From: an uncultured Pseudomonadales bacterium
GTDB lineage: Bacteria; Pseudomonadota; Gammaproteobacteria; Pseudomonadales; Balneatricaceae
Length of the DNA stretch: 64,000 bases
Direction: 5' to 3'
NCBI GenBank assembly: GCA_937773555.1
Contig: CALJVT010000002.1
Span: 370,501 to 434,500 of the forward strand
Part shown: positions 8,154 through 17,128 of the stretch, in pieces
How positions within the stretch are numbered: position 1 is the first letter of the stretch
How the letters are laid out: each line of letters begins with the position of its first letter
Notes under the pieces: model-generated
Seen by the model: only the letters and a program-made list of their open reading frames with translations
The model's database searches: none
Told to the model about the DNA's origin: nothing
Translations under genes and position numbers: made by a program

Positions 8154-9149
8154 TTAAGCCTTTGCGAGCTCTAGTACGCTAAGCCATACTTTTTCATCTA
8201 GGTCGACAGCGCTAGGTAGGACCTTCTGGGACCCAGGAAGCCGTGCACCAGGTTGGCTAGTGATGGCTTCTGAGATAAGGTTAAGTTTGTCCCAAAATAG
8301 GTCTCCAGAAACATTAGTAGGATCAATAATAATATAGCACTGCCCCAAGTCGTGAGGCTTGCCTTGTGTAGCCTTGAGTGGTTCTAACTGAGTACTCGTG
8401 CTGCCACCTGTAAAAGCAGCAGCAAGGATCTCTGCCATAAGGCCAAATCCATACCCTTTATAACCTCCAGAAGAGACTAAAGAGCCACCGCTGAGCACGG
8501 CATTGGGGTCTTGTGTGGCTTGCCCTTCACTATCTACCCCCCAACCTAATGGGATTTTCTCACCTGCAGTGGCGGCCATGTTAATCTTTCCAAGAGCGAT
8601 AGCGCTGGTAGATTGATCAAACTGCATGGCTAGGCCACCTTTGCCATCGGGCACAGACATGGCGATGGGGTTAGTGCCTAGAACAGCTTTAGTGCCACCA
8701 GGAGGGGAGACACAAGATTTGGCATTAGTCATGCCAATAGCAATGTACCCAGCGCGAGCAATCTGTTCTGTAAAGTAACCCATAGAGGTGCAAGTGTGGG
8801 AATGGCAGATGGCTAACGTGGCCACACCATTGGTTTTTGCAGCCGCAAGGGCGGTGTTCAAACCGCGAGAAAAAGCCGCCTGAGCAAAACCTAACTTTGC
8901 GTCCACCACTACACTGGCAGGTTTTGGCTGGTGTACTTCTGGCTCAACGTCACCCTTCACCCGCCCTACCACTAGTTGGCTACAATAGCTTTGTAGATAA
9001 AAAAGCCCACAAATCTTGTTACCATGAGCTTCGGCAATACGCACAGCATGCGCCACAGAATCAGCAATCCATGGTTTTGCACCATGAACTTCTAGGGCTT
9101 TTGCGGTGGTGGTTTGAATGGTATCTAGATCAACACTAATGGTGGCCAT
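8154..9149 (-). CDS. Ldh_2 (malate/L-lactate dehydrogenase, DpkA-like) family oxidoreductase
   Basis: NAD(P)-dependent oxidoreductase of the Ldh_2/YlbC/YiaK family, 331 residues. Family signs are the conserved catalytic histidine in the AICHSHTCTSMGYF region, the GMTNAKSCVSPPGGTKAVLGTNPIA segment and GGYKGYGFGLMAEILA. Members include malate and ureidoglycolate dehydrogenases and delta1-piperideine/pyrroline-2-carboxylate reductases. The latter (DpkA) take N-methyl amino acids in some bacteria, which would fit the methylamine theme, but the substrate cannot be assigned. It is convergent with rluA (stops 1 base apart) and monocistronic. Confidence 0.82.
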   Translation of the reverse strand: MATISVDLDTIQTTTAKALEVHGAKPWIADSVAHAVRIAEAHGNKICGLFYLQSYCSQLVVGRVKGDVEPEVHQPKPASVVVDAKLGFAQAAFSRGLNTALAAAKTNGVATLAICHSHTCTSMGYFTEQIARAGYIAIGMTNAKSCVSPPGGTKAVLGTNPIAMSVPDGKGGLAMQFDQSTSAIALGKINMAATAGEKIPLGWGVDSEGQATQDPNAVLSGGSLVSSGGYKGYGFGLMAEILAAAFTGGSTSTQLEPLKATQGKPHDLGQCYIIIDPTNVSGDLFWDKLNLISEAITSQPGARLPGSQKVLPSAVDLDEKVWLSVLELAKA

Positions 9150-9244
9150 AGAGGGTCCTACTATAAAAGTTATTTAGCCTACAATTTTATGTTGCTTTGC
9201 CTACATGGGTAAAGTAAAAATAACACTTCCTAGACTTTTAAAGC

Positions 9245-9775
9245 ATGTTTATGCTGTTAATAATGCAAAACGTTAGTGTGGCCATAAGGCCTTTTAGGTC
9301 GACCGACAGTGCACAAGTACAAACGCTACTAAGTGACGCTAGAGTATCTCGTAAAGCGGGTAATATCCCTTATCCCTATGCTAAAAATGGTGCACAGACT
9401 TGGATAACATCTCATGGCCCACAGCATCGATCTGGCACTGCCATCATCCGAGCCATAGTTTGCTTAAAGACGAAGCAATGTGTCGGCGCCATCAGCATTG
9501 ACCAGATTTCTAGGGGACTAAACAGCAGTGGAAACCTAGGTTATTGGGTGGGTGTGCCCTATTGGAATAAGGGTTTTTGTGAGCAAGCCGGTGAGTTAAT
9601 GCTAGCCTTAGCTAAAAAAGAATACGCTATGAAGCGTTTAGTTGCAGCGCACCGTATAGATAATCCTGCTTCAGGTAGAGTATTAGAAAAGTTAGGTTTT
9701 AACGAATTAGGACCACAGCGAATGACGAATTTATCGGGGCAGTATTTATTTCGTTATTATGAAAAGTGGTTTTAA
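9245..9775 (+). CDS. GNAT family N-acetyltransferase (RimJ/RimL-like)
   Basis: 176-residue acetyltransferase of the GNAT superfamily, RimJ/RimL branch. The beta-alpha fold appears as VAIRPFRSTDSAQVQTLLSD at the start, GNLGYWVGVPYWNKGF (near residue 98) leading into the acetyl-CoA pyrophosphate loop region, and the closing segment NPASGRVLEKLGF. The substrate may be a protein N-terminus, an amine or an antibiotic; nothing nearby decides. It starts with MFMLLIMQN; the third ATG at 9263 is an alternative start. Confidence 0.8.
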   Translation: MFMLLIMQNVSVAIRPFRSTDSAQVQTLLSDARVSRKAGNIPYPYAKNGAQTWITSHGPQHRSGTAIIRAIVCLKTKQCVGAISIDQISRGLNSSGNLGYWVGVPYWNKGFCEQAGELMLALAKKEYAMKRLVAAHRIDNPASGRVLEKLGFNELGPQRMTNLSGQYLFRYYEKWF

Positions 9776-9799
9776 AGTGTTAATAACCTGAGTAGCCGG

Positions 9800-10621
9800 T
9801 TAACGGCTATATAAAGTTGGGAACATTTTCCCAGCTATGTGGTCGCCATTTGCATAGCCATTAGCCTCCATGATAGCTCTTTCATCTTGAGCCCAATCAC
9901 CCCGATACTGAACTATAGAGCCTTCCTTTGCCATTCTTAGGGTATATCTGTGGACATCTTTTTTGGGGGTGACTTGATTTAGGCTTCCGTGCAGTGTTCG
10001 CATATCAAAAAATACACAGTCGCCCAGTGCAAGGTCCCACTGTAAGAACTCATAGTCATCTTTATTTTGAAGAATATTTGGGGTTATATCGTATGTTTTC
10101 CCATTCACCTCGCCCGCCTTACCATCGATTGGGTGCCCTTCTTGAAATCGAGTTCGCATATAAAGTTTATTCCACAAATGAGAACCTTTAATCCAAGCAA
10201 TACCCTCTTTTTTTGTCACAGGCGTAAGTGGCAGCCATAAAACACACATCGAGCCCTCAAAATCAAAATAGGAGATATCATGATGAAAAGGTGCGCCAGA
10301 TTTTGATCCAGCTTCTCTAAAAAACCAATTATCCATGACTAAATTAACTCGTTTTGCATCTAAGAGTTCAGATGCTATTTGCGCTGTTGGTGAATTAAAA
10401 ACAAAGTCTTTAAAGTCTTTATACAAGTCCCAGGTCCAAAAATCTTCAAAATAGCCAGGAGCATTTTCGTTTTTAGTATGCCTGACAAATCTTGGGCTAG
10501 GGCTGCTTATATTCTCATCGATACCTCTTCTTAACTTATCTATCCACTCTTTACTATACTTACCTTTAATTAGAACGGCGCCATCACGTTTAAAACTGTT
10601 TACTTCGTCTTTATTCAACAT
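9800..10621 (-). CDS. Phytanoyl-CoA dioxygenase (PhyH) family protein, copy 2
   Basis: Second Fe(II)/2-oxoglutarate dioxygenase of the PhyH family, 273 residues. The iron ligands are seen as H113-H114-D115 (PFHHD) and H211 (RTLHGSLN). It shares the N-terminal pattern of copy 1 (xDGAVLIKGxxxxEWIxxLRxG and xFEDFWTWxxxxDFKDF), so the two are paralogs, but the active-site motif is HHD instead of HQD and the middle carries a longer insert (about 160-190). It is monocistronic and convergent with the GNAT gene. Substrate unknown. Confidence 0.85.
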   Translation of the reverse strand: MLNKDEVNSFKRDGAVLIKGKYSKEWIDKLRRGIDENISSPSPRFVRHTKNENAPGYFEDFWTWDLYKDFKDFVFNSPTAQIASELLDAKRVNLVMDNWFFREAGSKSGAPFHHDISYFDFEGSMCVLWLPLTPVTKKEGIAWIKGSHLWNKLYMRTRFQEGHPIDGKAGEVNGKTYDITPNILQNKDDYEFLQWDLALGDCVFFDMRTLHGSLNQVTPKKDVHRYTLRMAKEGSIVQYRGDWAQDERAIMEANGYANGDHIAGKMFPTLYSR

Positions 10622-10672
10622 GATTTTAATGCTTAGATAGATTAAGTGGATGTGTTAAAAAATATTCGTCAG

Positions 10673-10837
10673 CTAGTGAGCTACCCTATTATCTGTAAGC
10701 CATGCCCTAGTGACAACGCATAGGGATTTAATTTTATGGTGACCATTTGAACATTTAAAAATCCCCATTACACTGGCATCATCTAGTTTAAGTGAATTAT
10801 CTAAAAGAGGTTTATCACATTTTGTACAGGTTGCCAT
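10673..10837 (-). CDS. Small Cys-containing protein, putative zinc ribbon (54 residues)
   Basis: Minus-strand ORF from the ATG at 10837 to TAG at 10673. The product begins MATCTKCDKPLLDN and contains a second cluster CSNGHHKIKSLC, giving C4-x2-C7 and a later Cys/His group, as in small zinc ribbons. A weak GGA ribosome site precedes the start. It lies between the deaD terminator and PhyH copy 2. The spaced Cys pairs favour a real gene, but there is no homology recognised and it could be spurious. Confidence 0.42.
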   Translation of the reverse strand: MATCTKCDKPLLDNSLKLDDASVMGIFKCSNGHHKIKSLCVVTRAWLTDNRVAH

Positions 10838-10881
10838 AATTCCATGCAGTTAAGGACCAACATAATAACAGATAAAAGGTA

Positions 10882-10911
10882 AAAAAAAGGCGCCTCTAGG
10901 GCGCCCTTTTT
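10882..10911 (-). terminator. Intrinsic terminator after deaD
   Basis: Read on the minus strand, GGCGCC-CTAGA-GGCGCC forms a 6-bp GC stem extended by flanking A/T pairs and is followed by eight T residues. It lies about 20 bases after the deaD stop. Confidence 0.85.
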
Positions 10912-10929
10912 ACTAGCTATACGGGGTTA

Positions 10930-12699
10930 TCAGCGGCGGGCTGGGCGACGGTTTGTGCCATTTTCGCTACGAGGGTCCTTGCGCTGATTTGGACGATCGT
11001 TACCGCGCTTAGGCCTAGGCGTTTTGGCGCCAGGGGTGAAGTCGTCAGCAGCGCCTTGAGACTGAATGTTCAAAGGCTGACTGCGCACACGTACTTTTTT
11101 AAGTAGTTGGAGCATTTCTGCAGGCATGCCTGCAGGAAGGTCTACTGTAGAGTGGTCATCAAATAAGCTAATACGACCAATATAAGCACTACTAAGGTCT
11201 GCTTCGTTAGCAATAGCGCCAACAATATCACCAGGCTTAACTTGATGTTCGTGGCCCACCTCTATACGAAAGCGTTCCATTGCAATAGATTCGCCACTGA
11301 ATTCTTCTTGCTTACGTTCTTTACGCCGCGGGCGCTCTTCTTCATTAAAACCAGGTGTGGTGTCACGAGAATCGCGACGCTCAGATTTGGTATTTTCTGG
11401 CATTGTAAGCGGGCGATCTTGCTGGGCCATAAAGGCTAGGGCAGCAGCGACTTGCTCTGGTGCAACTTCCCGCTCTTTGATAAACGTTTCTACTAGATCG
11501 CTGTAGATGCTCAAATCAGGCTGCTCAAGGGCAGTGTCGATGCTGGCCTTAAACTGGTCTATGCGACGTTCTTTCACTTGCTCGCGGCTAGGTAAATCCA
11601 TTGGAGTGATGGCTTGGCGAGTAGCCTTCTCGATAGAGCGCAACATATTACGTTCGCGAGGTGCCACAAACAAGATTGCGTTGCCAGCACGACCGGCACG
11701 GCCAGTACGGCCAATACGGTGAACGTAAGCTTCAGTATCGTATGGGATATCGTAGTTGATTACATGACTAACGCGAGCCACGTCAATGCCACGAGCAGCA
11801 ACATCGGTAGCAACAACAATATCGATCTTGCTGCTCTTTAAATGTTCAATAGTACGTTCACGCAACTGTTGAGACATGTCGCCATTAATGGGCGATGCAC
11901 GATGGCCTCTTGCTTCTAGTTTTTCAGCAAGCTCTACAGTGAGTGTTTTAGTGCGGACAAAAACGATTACGCCATCAAAGTCTTCCGCTTCTAAAATGCG
12001 AGTCATTGCGTCTAGTTTACTAGTGCCAACAGCTTTCCAATAGCGCTGAGTAACGCTGTCTACCGTGGCTGTTTTAGCTTCAATTTTAATTTCTTCTGGA
12101 TTGTTAAGGTAGGTATTGGCAACCTTACGAATTACAGCAGGCATAGTGGCAGAGAACAGAGCGACTTGGCGCTCTTTTGGCGTGTGGTCCAAAATCCAAG
12201 TCACATCGTCGATAAAGCCCATGCGGAGCATTTCGTCAGCTTCGTCTAAAACAACCGTCTTGAGTTTGTCTAGCTTCAATGTGCCACGGCGCAGGTGATC
12301 CATCACTCGGCCAGGAGTACCAACAACAACATGAACACCTCGTTGGAGCTGACGTAATTGACCGCTCATGCTGCTGCCACCGTAGATAGGCAGCACGTGG
12401 AAGCCGCGCATGTCGCTGGCATAGTTTTGGAAAGCTTCAGCAACTTGAATAGCCAGTTCTCGTGTTGGTGCAAGCACTAATACCTGTGGGGCTTCAATTT
12501 TTAAATCGATGTTAGAGAGCGCAGGTAGTGCAAAAGCAGCAGTTTTACCTGTGCCTGTTTGTGCAGTACCGAGTATGTCTCTGCCTTCCAAAAGATGTGG
12601 AATAGCAGCGGCTTGAATAGGGGACGGTTGTTCGTAACCAATGCGGGTAATCGCATTAAGTACTGGCGTAGAGAGTGCCAAGTCTGCAAAAGTGGTCAT
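10930..12699 (-). CDS. deaD: DEAD-box ATP-dependent RNA helicase DeaD/CsdA
   Basis: Cold-shock DEAD-box helicase DeaD (CsdA), 589 residues, involved in ribosome assembly and mRNA unwinding. The helicase core shows motif I AQTGTGKT (46-53), motif II DEAD (152-155), SAT (183-185) and the HRIGRTGRAG motif VI. After the core come the DeaD dimerisation region, an RNA-binding DbpA-like domain (RFRIEVGHEHQVKPGDIVGAI onward, about 480-550) and a basic Arg/Lys/Asn-rich tail. The preceding 490 bases form an unusually long leader, as is common for cold-induced deaD. A clear intrinsic terminator follows the stop. Confidence 0.95.
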   Translation of the reverse strand: MTTFADLALSTPVLNAITRIGYEQPSPIQAAAIPHLLEGRDILGTAQTGTGKTAAFALPALSNIDLKIEAPQVLVLAPTRELAIQVAEAFQNYASDMRGFHVLPIYGGSSMSGQLRQLQRGVHVVVGTPGRVMDHLRRGTLKLDKLKTVVLDEADEMLRMGFIDDVTWILDHTPKERQVALFSATMPAVIRKVANTYLNNPEEIKIEAKTATVDSVTQRYWKAVGTSKLDAMTRILEAEDFDGVIVFVRTKTLTVELAEKLEARGHRASPINGDMSQQLRERTIEHLKSSKIDIVVATDVAARGIDVARVSHVINYDIPYDTEAYVHRIGRTGRAGRAGNAILFVAPRERNMLRSIEKATRQAITPMDLPSREQVKERRIDQFKASIDTALEQPDLSIYSDLVETFIKEREVAPEQVAAALAFMAQQDRPLTMPENTKSERRDSRDTTPGFNEEERPRRKERKQEEFSGESIAMERFRIEVGHEHQVKPGDIVGAIANEADLSSAYIGRISLFDDHSTVDLPAGMPAEMLQLLKKVRVRSQPLNIQSQGAADDFTPGAKTPRPKRGNDRPNQRKDPRSENGTNRRPARR

Positions 12700-13191
12700 C
12701 GTTTTATCCTAAAATAAGTGATCTGATGACTTGGTGGATATCAATACCCACAAAGCCCGCGCGTAAACAAAGCCACTCTCCCAGATGTAACAAAAAAACC
12801 GAGATGAAATAGGAGTAGTGAACGAGACTGTTATATGTAGCAGTATAATGAAATGAGATAAAACCCATCCAATGGATGCGAAAAACACAGGTAATAGCAA
12901 GCTGTTGCCTAGTTTTTCAACGACAATTGATGAGGTTTTAGCCCTTTTATCTTAGTGAAGGCTCATGTAAGGGCCTCGTGCCCTTTGTTCGGTATACATT
13001 GGCCTCAACTTAATCTTATTAAGGTACGCCAATGCCCGGCACCTGCTGGTGCCTTACCGTGCCACTTTCTTTTGAAGGATGGCCGAGATAACGCGGATGC
13101 AAGTGATATTACGCGGCGTAGTATACATCGCTTACATCCTATATGCTATTAAAAATAAAGCATTTATAGAGGAGAGGGATATTTGATCTGT
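12700..13191 (-). other. Long structured leader/promoter region of deaD
   Basis: About 490 bases without a convincing gene lie between the peroxiredoxin stop and deaD. Hairpins are visible: GGCACC/GGTGCC with a 4-base loop (13038-13053) and AAGGGC/GCCCTT with a 5-base loop (12967-12983). A TATACT (minus strand, near 13120) could be a -10 element, which would give a leader of roughly 400 bases. Long leaders controlling cold-shock expression are known for csdA/deaD and cspA; that this region does so is inference. Short ORFs here have no homology or ribosome sites. Confidence 0.5.
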
Positions 13192-13719
13192 CTAGCTTTT
13201 TATAGCTGCAAGCACAGATTCGGCAGAGCTGACCGAAAATGGATCAGTACCATTATTATCTTTACGCCCAGGTTCTTCTAACCAATGCTCAACCACGCCA
13301 TTATTCACTACCATGGCATAGCGCCAAGAGCGCTGGCCAAAACCAACGTTGTGCTTGTCTACCAGCATGCCCATCTGGCGAGTAAATTCACCGTTACCAT
13401 CGGGAATGAATTTTATATTTTTAATGCCCTGGTCTAGCATCCATTTGCGCATCACAAAGGTATCATTTACAGACAGTACATAGACTTCATCCACACCCAG
13501 TTGTTTTAACTCGTCGTAAGCTGCTTCAAAACCAGGCACTTGAAAAGTGCTACAGGTGGGTGTGAATGCACCCGGCAGGGAAAACACCACAACTTTTTTG
13601 TTACTGAAAATTTCATCGCTGGTTATGTCTTGCCAACGAAATGGGTTATCGCCACCAATACTGGTGTCGCGTACACGGTACTTAAAAGTGATTTGGGGTA
13701 CTGTAACTCCATGGCTCAT
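13192..13719 (-). CDS. Peroxiredoxin, Prx5 type
   Basis: Atypical peroxiredoxin of the Prx5 group (redoxin domain), 175 residues, which reduces hydrogen peroxide and organic peroxides in the cytoplasm. The peroxidatic cysteine is C56 within PGAFTPTCS, and the Prx5-specific segments SVNDTFVMRKWM and RSWRYAMVVNNGVVEHW are present. There is no C-terminal glutaredoxin domain. A ribosome site (AAAGGAA) precedes the ATG at 13719. It is divergent from oxyR with 139 bases between, so it is very probably an OxyR target. Confidence 0.92.
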   Translation of the reverse strand: MSHGVTVPQITFKYRVRDTSIGGDNPFRWQDITSDEIFSNKKVVVFSLPGAFTPTCSTFQVPGFEAAYDELKQLGVDEVYVLSVNDTFVMRKWMLDQGIKNIKFIPDGNGEFTRQMGMLVDKHNVGFGQRSWRYAMVVNNGVVEHWLEEPGRKDNNGTDPFSVSSAESVLAAIKS

Positions 13720-13858
13720 GTGCTTTATTCCTTTTGTTTAGTAATCTGTACTTAGTAGAGCGTGCTGCGCAATTGCAATCTACCTAAACAGTGTGCAGCA
13801 TCTACAAATATTTGTATAATCGTTATTATTATATTTTTTAATAGGTATTTCCGATCAC

Positions 13859-14785
13859 ATGTTAAGTCTTAAAGACCTCAGTTACCTTACTGCATTAGAT
13901 GAATTACGCCATTTTGGCAAAGCTGCAGCGGCCTGTTATGTGAGCCAACCCACGCTGAGTGGTCAGCTTAAAAAACTAGAACACCAACTGGGAGTGACAC
14001 TTATAGAGCGGGGCTCGAAAAAAGTTATTTTCACCCATGTGGGCCTGGAGATTGCCCAGAGGGCAAGAGCCATGGTGTTGCAAGCCCAAGAGATGGAAGA
14101 GTTAGCAAGAGCTTCAAAAACACCACTTGCGGGGCGCTTAAGGTTAGCCATTATTCCGTCCCTTGCGCCCTATTTGATGGCAAAAACGGGGTCCACCGTA
14201 AACATGCTTTTGCCTGAACTCAATATTGAATTGCACGAGTTAGAAACCCATGAACTGTTACGCCAATTAAGAAGTGGAAACATTGATATTGGCATTTTGG
14301 TGCTGCCACAACCGCAGCCAGGATTGCGTAGCTTGAGCTTATGGCAGGAACAGCTTTGGTTGGGTGTGGGTCATAACCATGAATGGGCACAAAAAACCCA
14401 AGTGACTCGGACAGAGTTAGCTGGGGCAGACTTAATTTTGTTAAAAGAGGGGCACTGCTTGGCTGATCAAGCCCAGCAACTGTGCCAAATAAAAAGCCAA
14501 TCCCAAGCCTTTAGGGGAGCGAGTTTAGAAACCCTAAGGTATATGGTGTCAGCCGGTAACGGCGCCACCTTGGTACCGCAGCTTAGTATGGAGGCTTGGC
14601 TCAGCCATGGGGATGATAAAATTATCTATATGCCTATTACAGAACCGAAGCAAGCCAGAGAAATAGGCTTTTTAGCACGTTCAGGCAGTGCGTATTGGCC
14701 CTGTGTAGAAGCACTTCACAACGCTATGGCTTCGGTATTGCCAGACGTATCAGAAGGCACTCAAAATGTCCCCCTAGTACTTTAA
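13859..14785 (+). CDS. oxyR: Hydrogen peroxide-inducible regulator OxyR
   Basis: LysR-family regulator OxyR, 308 residues. An N-terminal winged HTH (FGKAAAACYVSQPTLSGQLKKL, here split: FGKAAAACYVSQ then PTLSGQLKKL) is followed by the substrate-binding-like domain. The two redox-active cysteines are conserved as C200 (LLKEGHCLADQ) and C209 (QQLCQ), matching E. coli C199 and C208, and are followed by FRGASLETLRYMVSAG as in genuine OxyR. That distinguishes it from generic LysR proteins. It is divergent from the peroxiredoxin gene and presumably controls it and itself from the 139-base spacer. Confidence 0.94.
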   Translation: MLSLKDLSYLTALDELRHFGKAAAACYVSQPTLSGQLKKLEHQLGVTLIERGSKKVIFTHVGLEIAQRARAMVLQAQEMEELARASKTPLAGRLRLAIIPSLAPYLMAKTGSTVNMLLPELNIELHELETHELLRQLRSGNIDIGILVLPQPQPGLRSLSLWQEQLWLGVGHNHEWAQKTQVTRTELAGADLILLKEGHCLADQAQQLCQIKSQSQAFRGASLETLRYMVSAGNGATLVPQLSMEAWLSHGDDKIIYMPITEPKQAREIGFLARSGSAYWPCVEALHNAMASVLPDVSEGTQNVPLVL

Positions 14786-14816
14786 CAAAAGTGAAATTTA
14801 AAACAGGTGAGGGAGA

Positions 14817-16040
14817 TCAGGCTGTGCGAGCCAGTTTGTGAGTGATATACACTGCAGATAAGACCAGTGCCGAAGATAATAGCAAACAGGCGATAAACCC
14901 AAATTGTAAAAATACCCAACCAGACAAGAGTGTGCCTAAAAGGCGCCCTGCAGCGTTAGCCATATAATAAAACCCCACATCCAAGGCTACGCTATCTGTT
15001 TTAGCAAGGGCAACTATTAGGTAGCTATGGAGGGATGAATTGACTGCAAATACAAAGCCAAAAATACCCAATCCAACCACTAGAACAGTGCTGCTATGCA
15101 GCTGTGAATGAAGCCCATAAGCCATAATTAAGGGAACTAACGCTAGTCCAATTTGCCACTTAAAGGTTGTGTTATGTGCAAACTTAAACGTTGTTGATGG
15201 GCTTTCATTATGCGCTTGTGGGGTTAACAAAGGCGCCAGTACTTGTACTAAGCCATAGACAATAATCCACACTGCTAAAAACGTACTCACTTGCCAAGAG
15301 GTCCAGCTTAACTGTTGCGCAAGATAAACAGGAAGAGCCACCACAAACCAAACATCACGAGCGGCAAATAAAAACAAGCGCGCACCACTGAGTTGGTTAA
15401 TAGTAGAACTTTTAGACAGCAGCTGAGCTATGTTGGGTTTATTTTTGCTACGCCCTAAATCAGCTTTTAGGAGCAGCAAGCTAAGCAACCAAATACTGCC
15501 AAGGCCTATTAGCATTATGAGTATGCTGGTGGTAAATCCGACACCAGTTAATAATGCGCCACCTAGGAAAAACCCTAAGCCTTTTAACGTATTTTTTGAG
15601 CCTGTAAGTAATGCCACCCAGCGGTATAGGCTTGAGCTTTGGCCTGCGGGAGCTAACAACTTAATAGCACTTTTGGCGCTCATTTTATTAAGGTCTTTGG
15701 CGACCCCAGAAACTGCTTGTGCAGCCATCACCCATGCAATTGTGAGCAGTTGTGGGTTAACCAATAGCATAGACAAGGCGACAAGCTGCAAGCCTAGGCC
15801 AATATTCATGGTGCGGTTAAGGCCCACGCGCGCGCCAAGAAACCCGCCAAGCAAGTTAGTCACCACACCAAATAGTTCATAAAATATGAACATTACAGCG
15901 ATCTGTAAGGCGTTGTAGCCCAAGCTATGGAAGTGCAGCACCACCAGCATACGCAATGCGCCATCAGTTAGGGTAAAGGCCCAATAATTGCCAGTGACTA
16001 AAGCATATTGGCGTAGACTAGGCGCAATTAAGGCAGCCAT
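14817..16040 (-). CDS. arsJ: Organoarsenical efflux MFS permease ArsJ
   Basis: Major facilitator permease, 407 residues with about 12 membrane segments. The N-terminus carries the ArsJ-typical phrase TGNYWAFTLTDGALRMLVVL, and AVSGVAKDLNKMSAKSAIK follows in the cytoplasmic loop. ArsJ exports 1-arseno-3-phosphoglycerate, the unstable product made when GAPDH uses arsenate instead of phosphate, so the pair gives arsenate resistance. The gene for that GAPDH lies directly upstream; its TAA stop shares one base with the arsJ ATG (TAATG). No arsR or other ars gene is visible beside the pair. Confidence 0.92.
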   Translation of the reverse strand: MAALIAPSLRQYALVTGNYWAFTLTDGALRMLVVLHFHSLGYNALQIAVMFIFYELFGVVTNLLGGFLGARVGLNRTMNIGLGLQLVALSMLLVNPQLLTIAWVMAAQAVSGVAKDLNKMSAKSAIKLLAPAGQSSSLYRWVALLTGSKNTLKGLGFFLGGALLTGVGFTTSILIMLIGLGSIWLLSLLLLKADLGRSKNKPNIAQLLSKSSTINQLSGARLFLFAARDVWFVVALPVYLAQQLSWTSWQVSTFLAVWIIVYGLVQVLAPLLTPQAHNESPSTTFKFAHNTTFKWQIGLALVPLIMAYGLHSQLHSSTVLVVGLGIFGFVFAVNSSLHSYLIVALAKTDSVALDVGFYYMANAAGRLLGTLLSGWVFLQFGFIACLLLSSALVLSAVYITHKLARTA

Positions 16041-17050
16041 TAGTGATCATTAGCACATATGTACTTGGCCAGTTCAGCAGCACGGTTTACATAGCCCCAC
16101 TCATTGTCATACCACAAATAAAGTTTTACCTGCGTGTCATTGATCACCATGGTAGATAGTGCGTCAACAATACATGAACGTGGGTCTGTCCGATAATCTA
16201 TAGACACTAAGGGCCGGTTCTCAAAACCAAGAATGCCTTTTAATGAATCAGACTGAGCAGCATCGTGCATTAACTGATTAATTTCTTCTACAGAAGTTCC
16301 CCGTTGCATTTCAAACACACAGTCTGTGAGTGATGCATTAGCTAAAGGAACCCGCACAGCATGACCGTTAAGCTTGCCTGCTAAGTCTGGAAAAATATGC
16401 GTAATTGCAGTAGCAGAGCCAGTAGTAGTAGGAATTAAGCTCATGCCACAGGCTCGAGAGCGGCGTAGATCTTTATGATGGGCATCTAATATGGATTGTG
16501 TGTTGGTGACATCGTGAATGGTCGTCATGGACCCATGACGAATGCCAATGGCCTCGTGCAGTACCTTTACTACGGGGGCTAAACAGTTAGTAGTGCATGA
16601 TGCCGCAGTCACTAGCTGATGGTGTTTTGCATCGTATAGGTGATGATTTACACCCATTACTAGGTCTAGCACCCCAAGCTGTTTTACAGGTGCAGTCACC
16701 AATACCCGTTTTACACCTTGTACTAGATAAGCGTGCAGTAATGCCTTCGTTTTAGTCTGGCCACTGGCTTCGATAACAAGGTGGCAATGACTCCAGTTGG
16801 TAGATGAAATGCAGTTGTTTTGGGTATATGTCACCTCTTTGCCATCGATAGAGATGGTACTGCCATGGCTTTTTATATCAGCTGCCCATATACCGTGCAC
16901 TGAATCAAATTTAAGCAAATGCGCAGTGCCTTCTGCATCTCCTGCAGGGTCATTAAGCTGAATGAACTCAAATTCTGGCCAATGCCATGCGGCACGCAAA
17001 ACAAGTCGGCCAATACGGCCACAGCCGTTAATTCCTACTTTAATAGTCAT
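16040..17050 (-). CDS. ArsJ-associated glyceraldehyde-3-phosphate dehydrogenase
   Basis: Type I GAPDH, 336 residues, of the branch coupled to ArsJ. The Rossmann motif [12 protein letters not shown] opens the protein, the catalytic cysteine is C152 in [11 protein letters not shown], and the C-terminus has [11 protein letters not shown]. The ars-linked enzyme arsenylates glyceraldehyde-3-phosphate to 1-arseno-3-phosphoglycerate, which ArsJ exports. The function is inferred from the one-base overlap with arsJ. The start is the ATG at 17050 (MTIKVGING); a TTG 15 bases upstream is unlikely. Confidence 0.92.
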   Translation of the reverse strand: MTIKVGINGCGRIGRLVLRAAWHWPEFEFIQLNDPAGDAEGTAHLLKFDSVHGIWAADIKSHGSTISIDGKEVTYTQNNCISSTNWSHCHLVIEASGQTKTKALLHAYLVQGVKRVLVTAPVKQLGVLDLVMGVNHHLYDAKHHQLVTAASCTTNCLAPVVKVLHEAIGIRHGSMTTIHDVTNTQSILDAHHKDLRRSRACGMSLIPTTTGSATAITHIFPDLAGKLNGHAVRVPLANASLTDCVFEMQRGTSVEEINQLMHDAAQSDSLKGILGFENRPLVSIDYRTDPRSCIVDALSTMVINDTQVKLYLWYDNEWGYVNRAAELAKYICANDH

Positions 17051-17128
17051 AATAAAGCGTTGCAAAGAAACTGGATAACGGTATTGTACCTGTTTGTGAA
17101 CAAATAGAGTGAAGTGCAGGTGGCACAG

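Noticed and set aside
12709-12900. Minus-strand ORF of 63 codons with a hydrophobic stretch just upstream of deaD
   Set aside because: It has no clear ribosome site or recognisable family and lies in the putative deaD leader; it is probably chance.
12955-13152. Plus-strand ORF of 65 codons
   Set aside because: It runs against the hairpins of the deaD leader and lacks homology and a ribosome site.
13720-13858. Defined OxyR-binding site in the spacer between peroxiredoxin and oxyR
   Set aside because: No stretch fits the ATAG/CTAT tetrad spacing well enough; regulation is inferred from gene order only.
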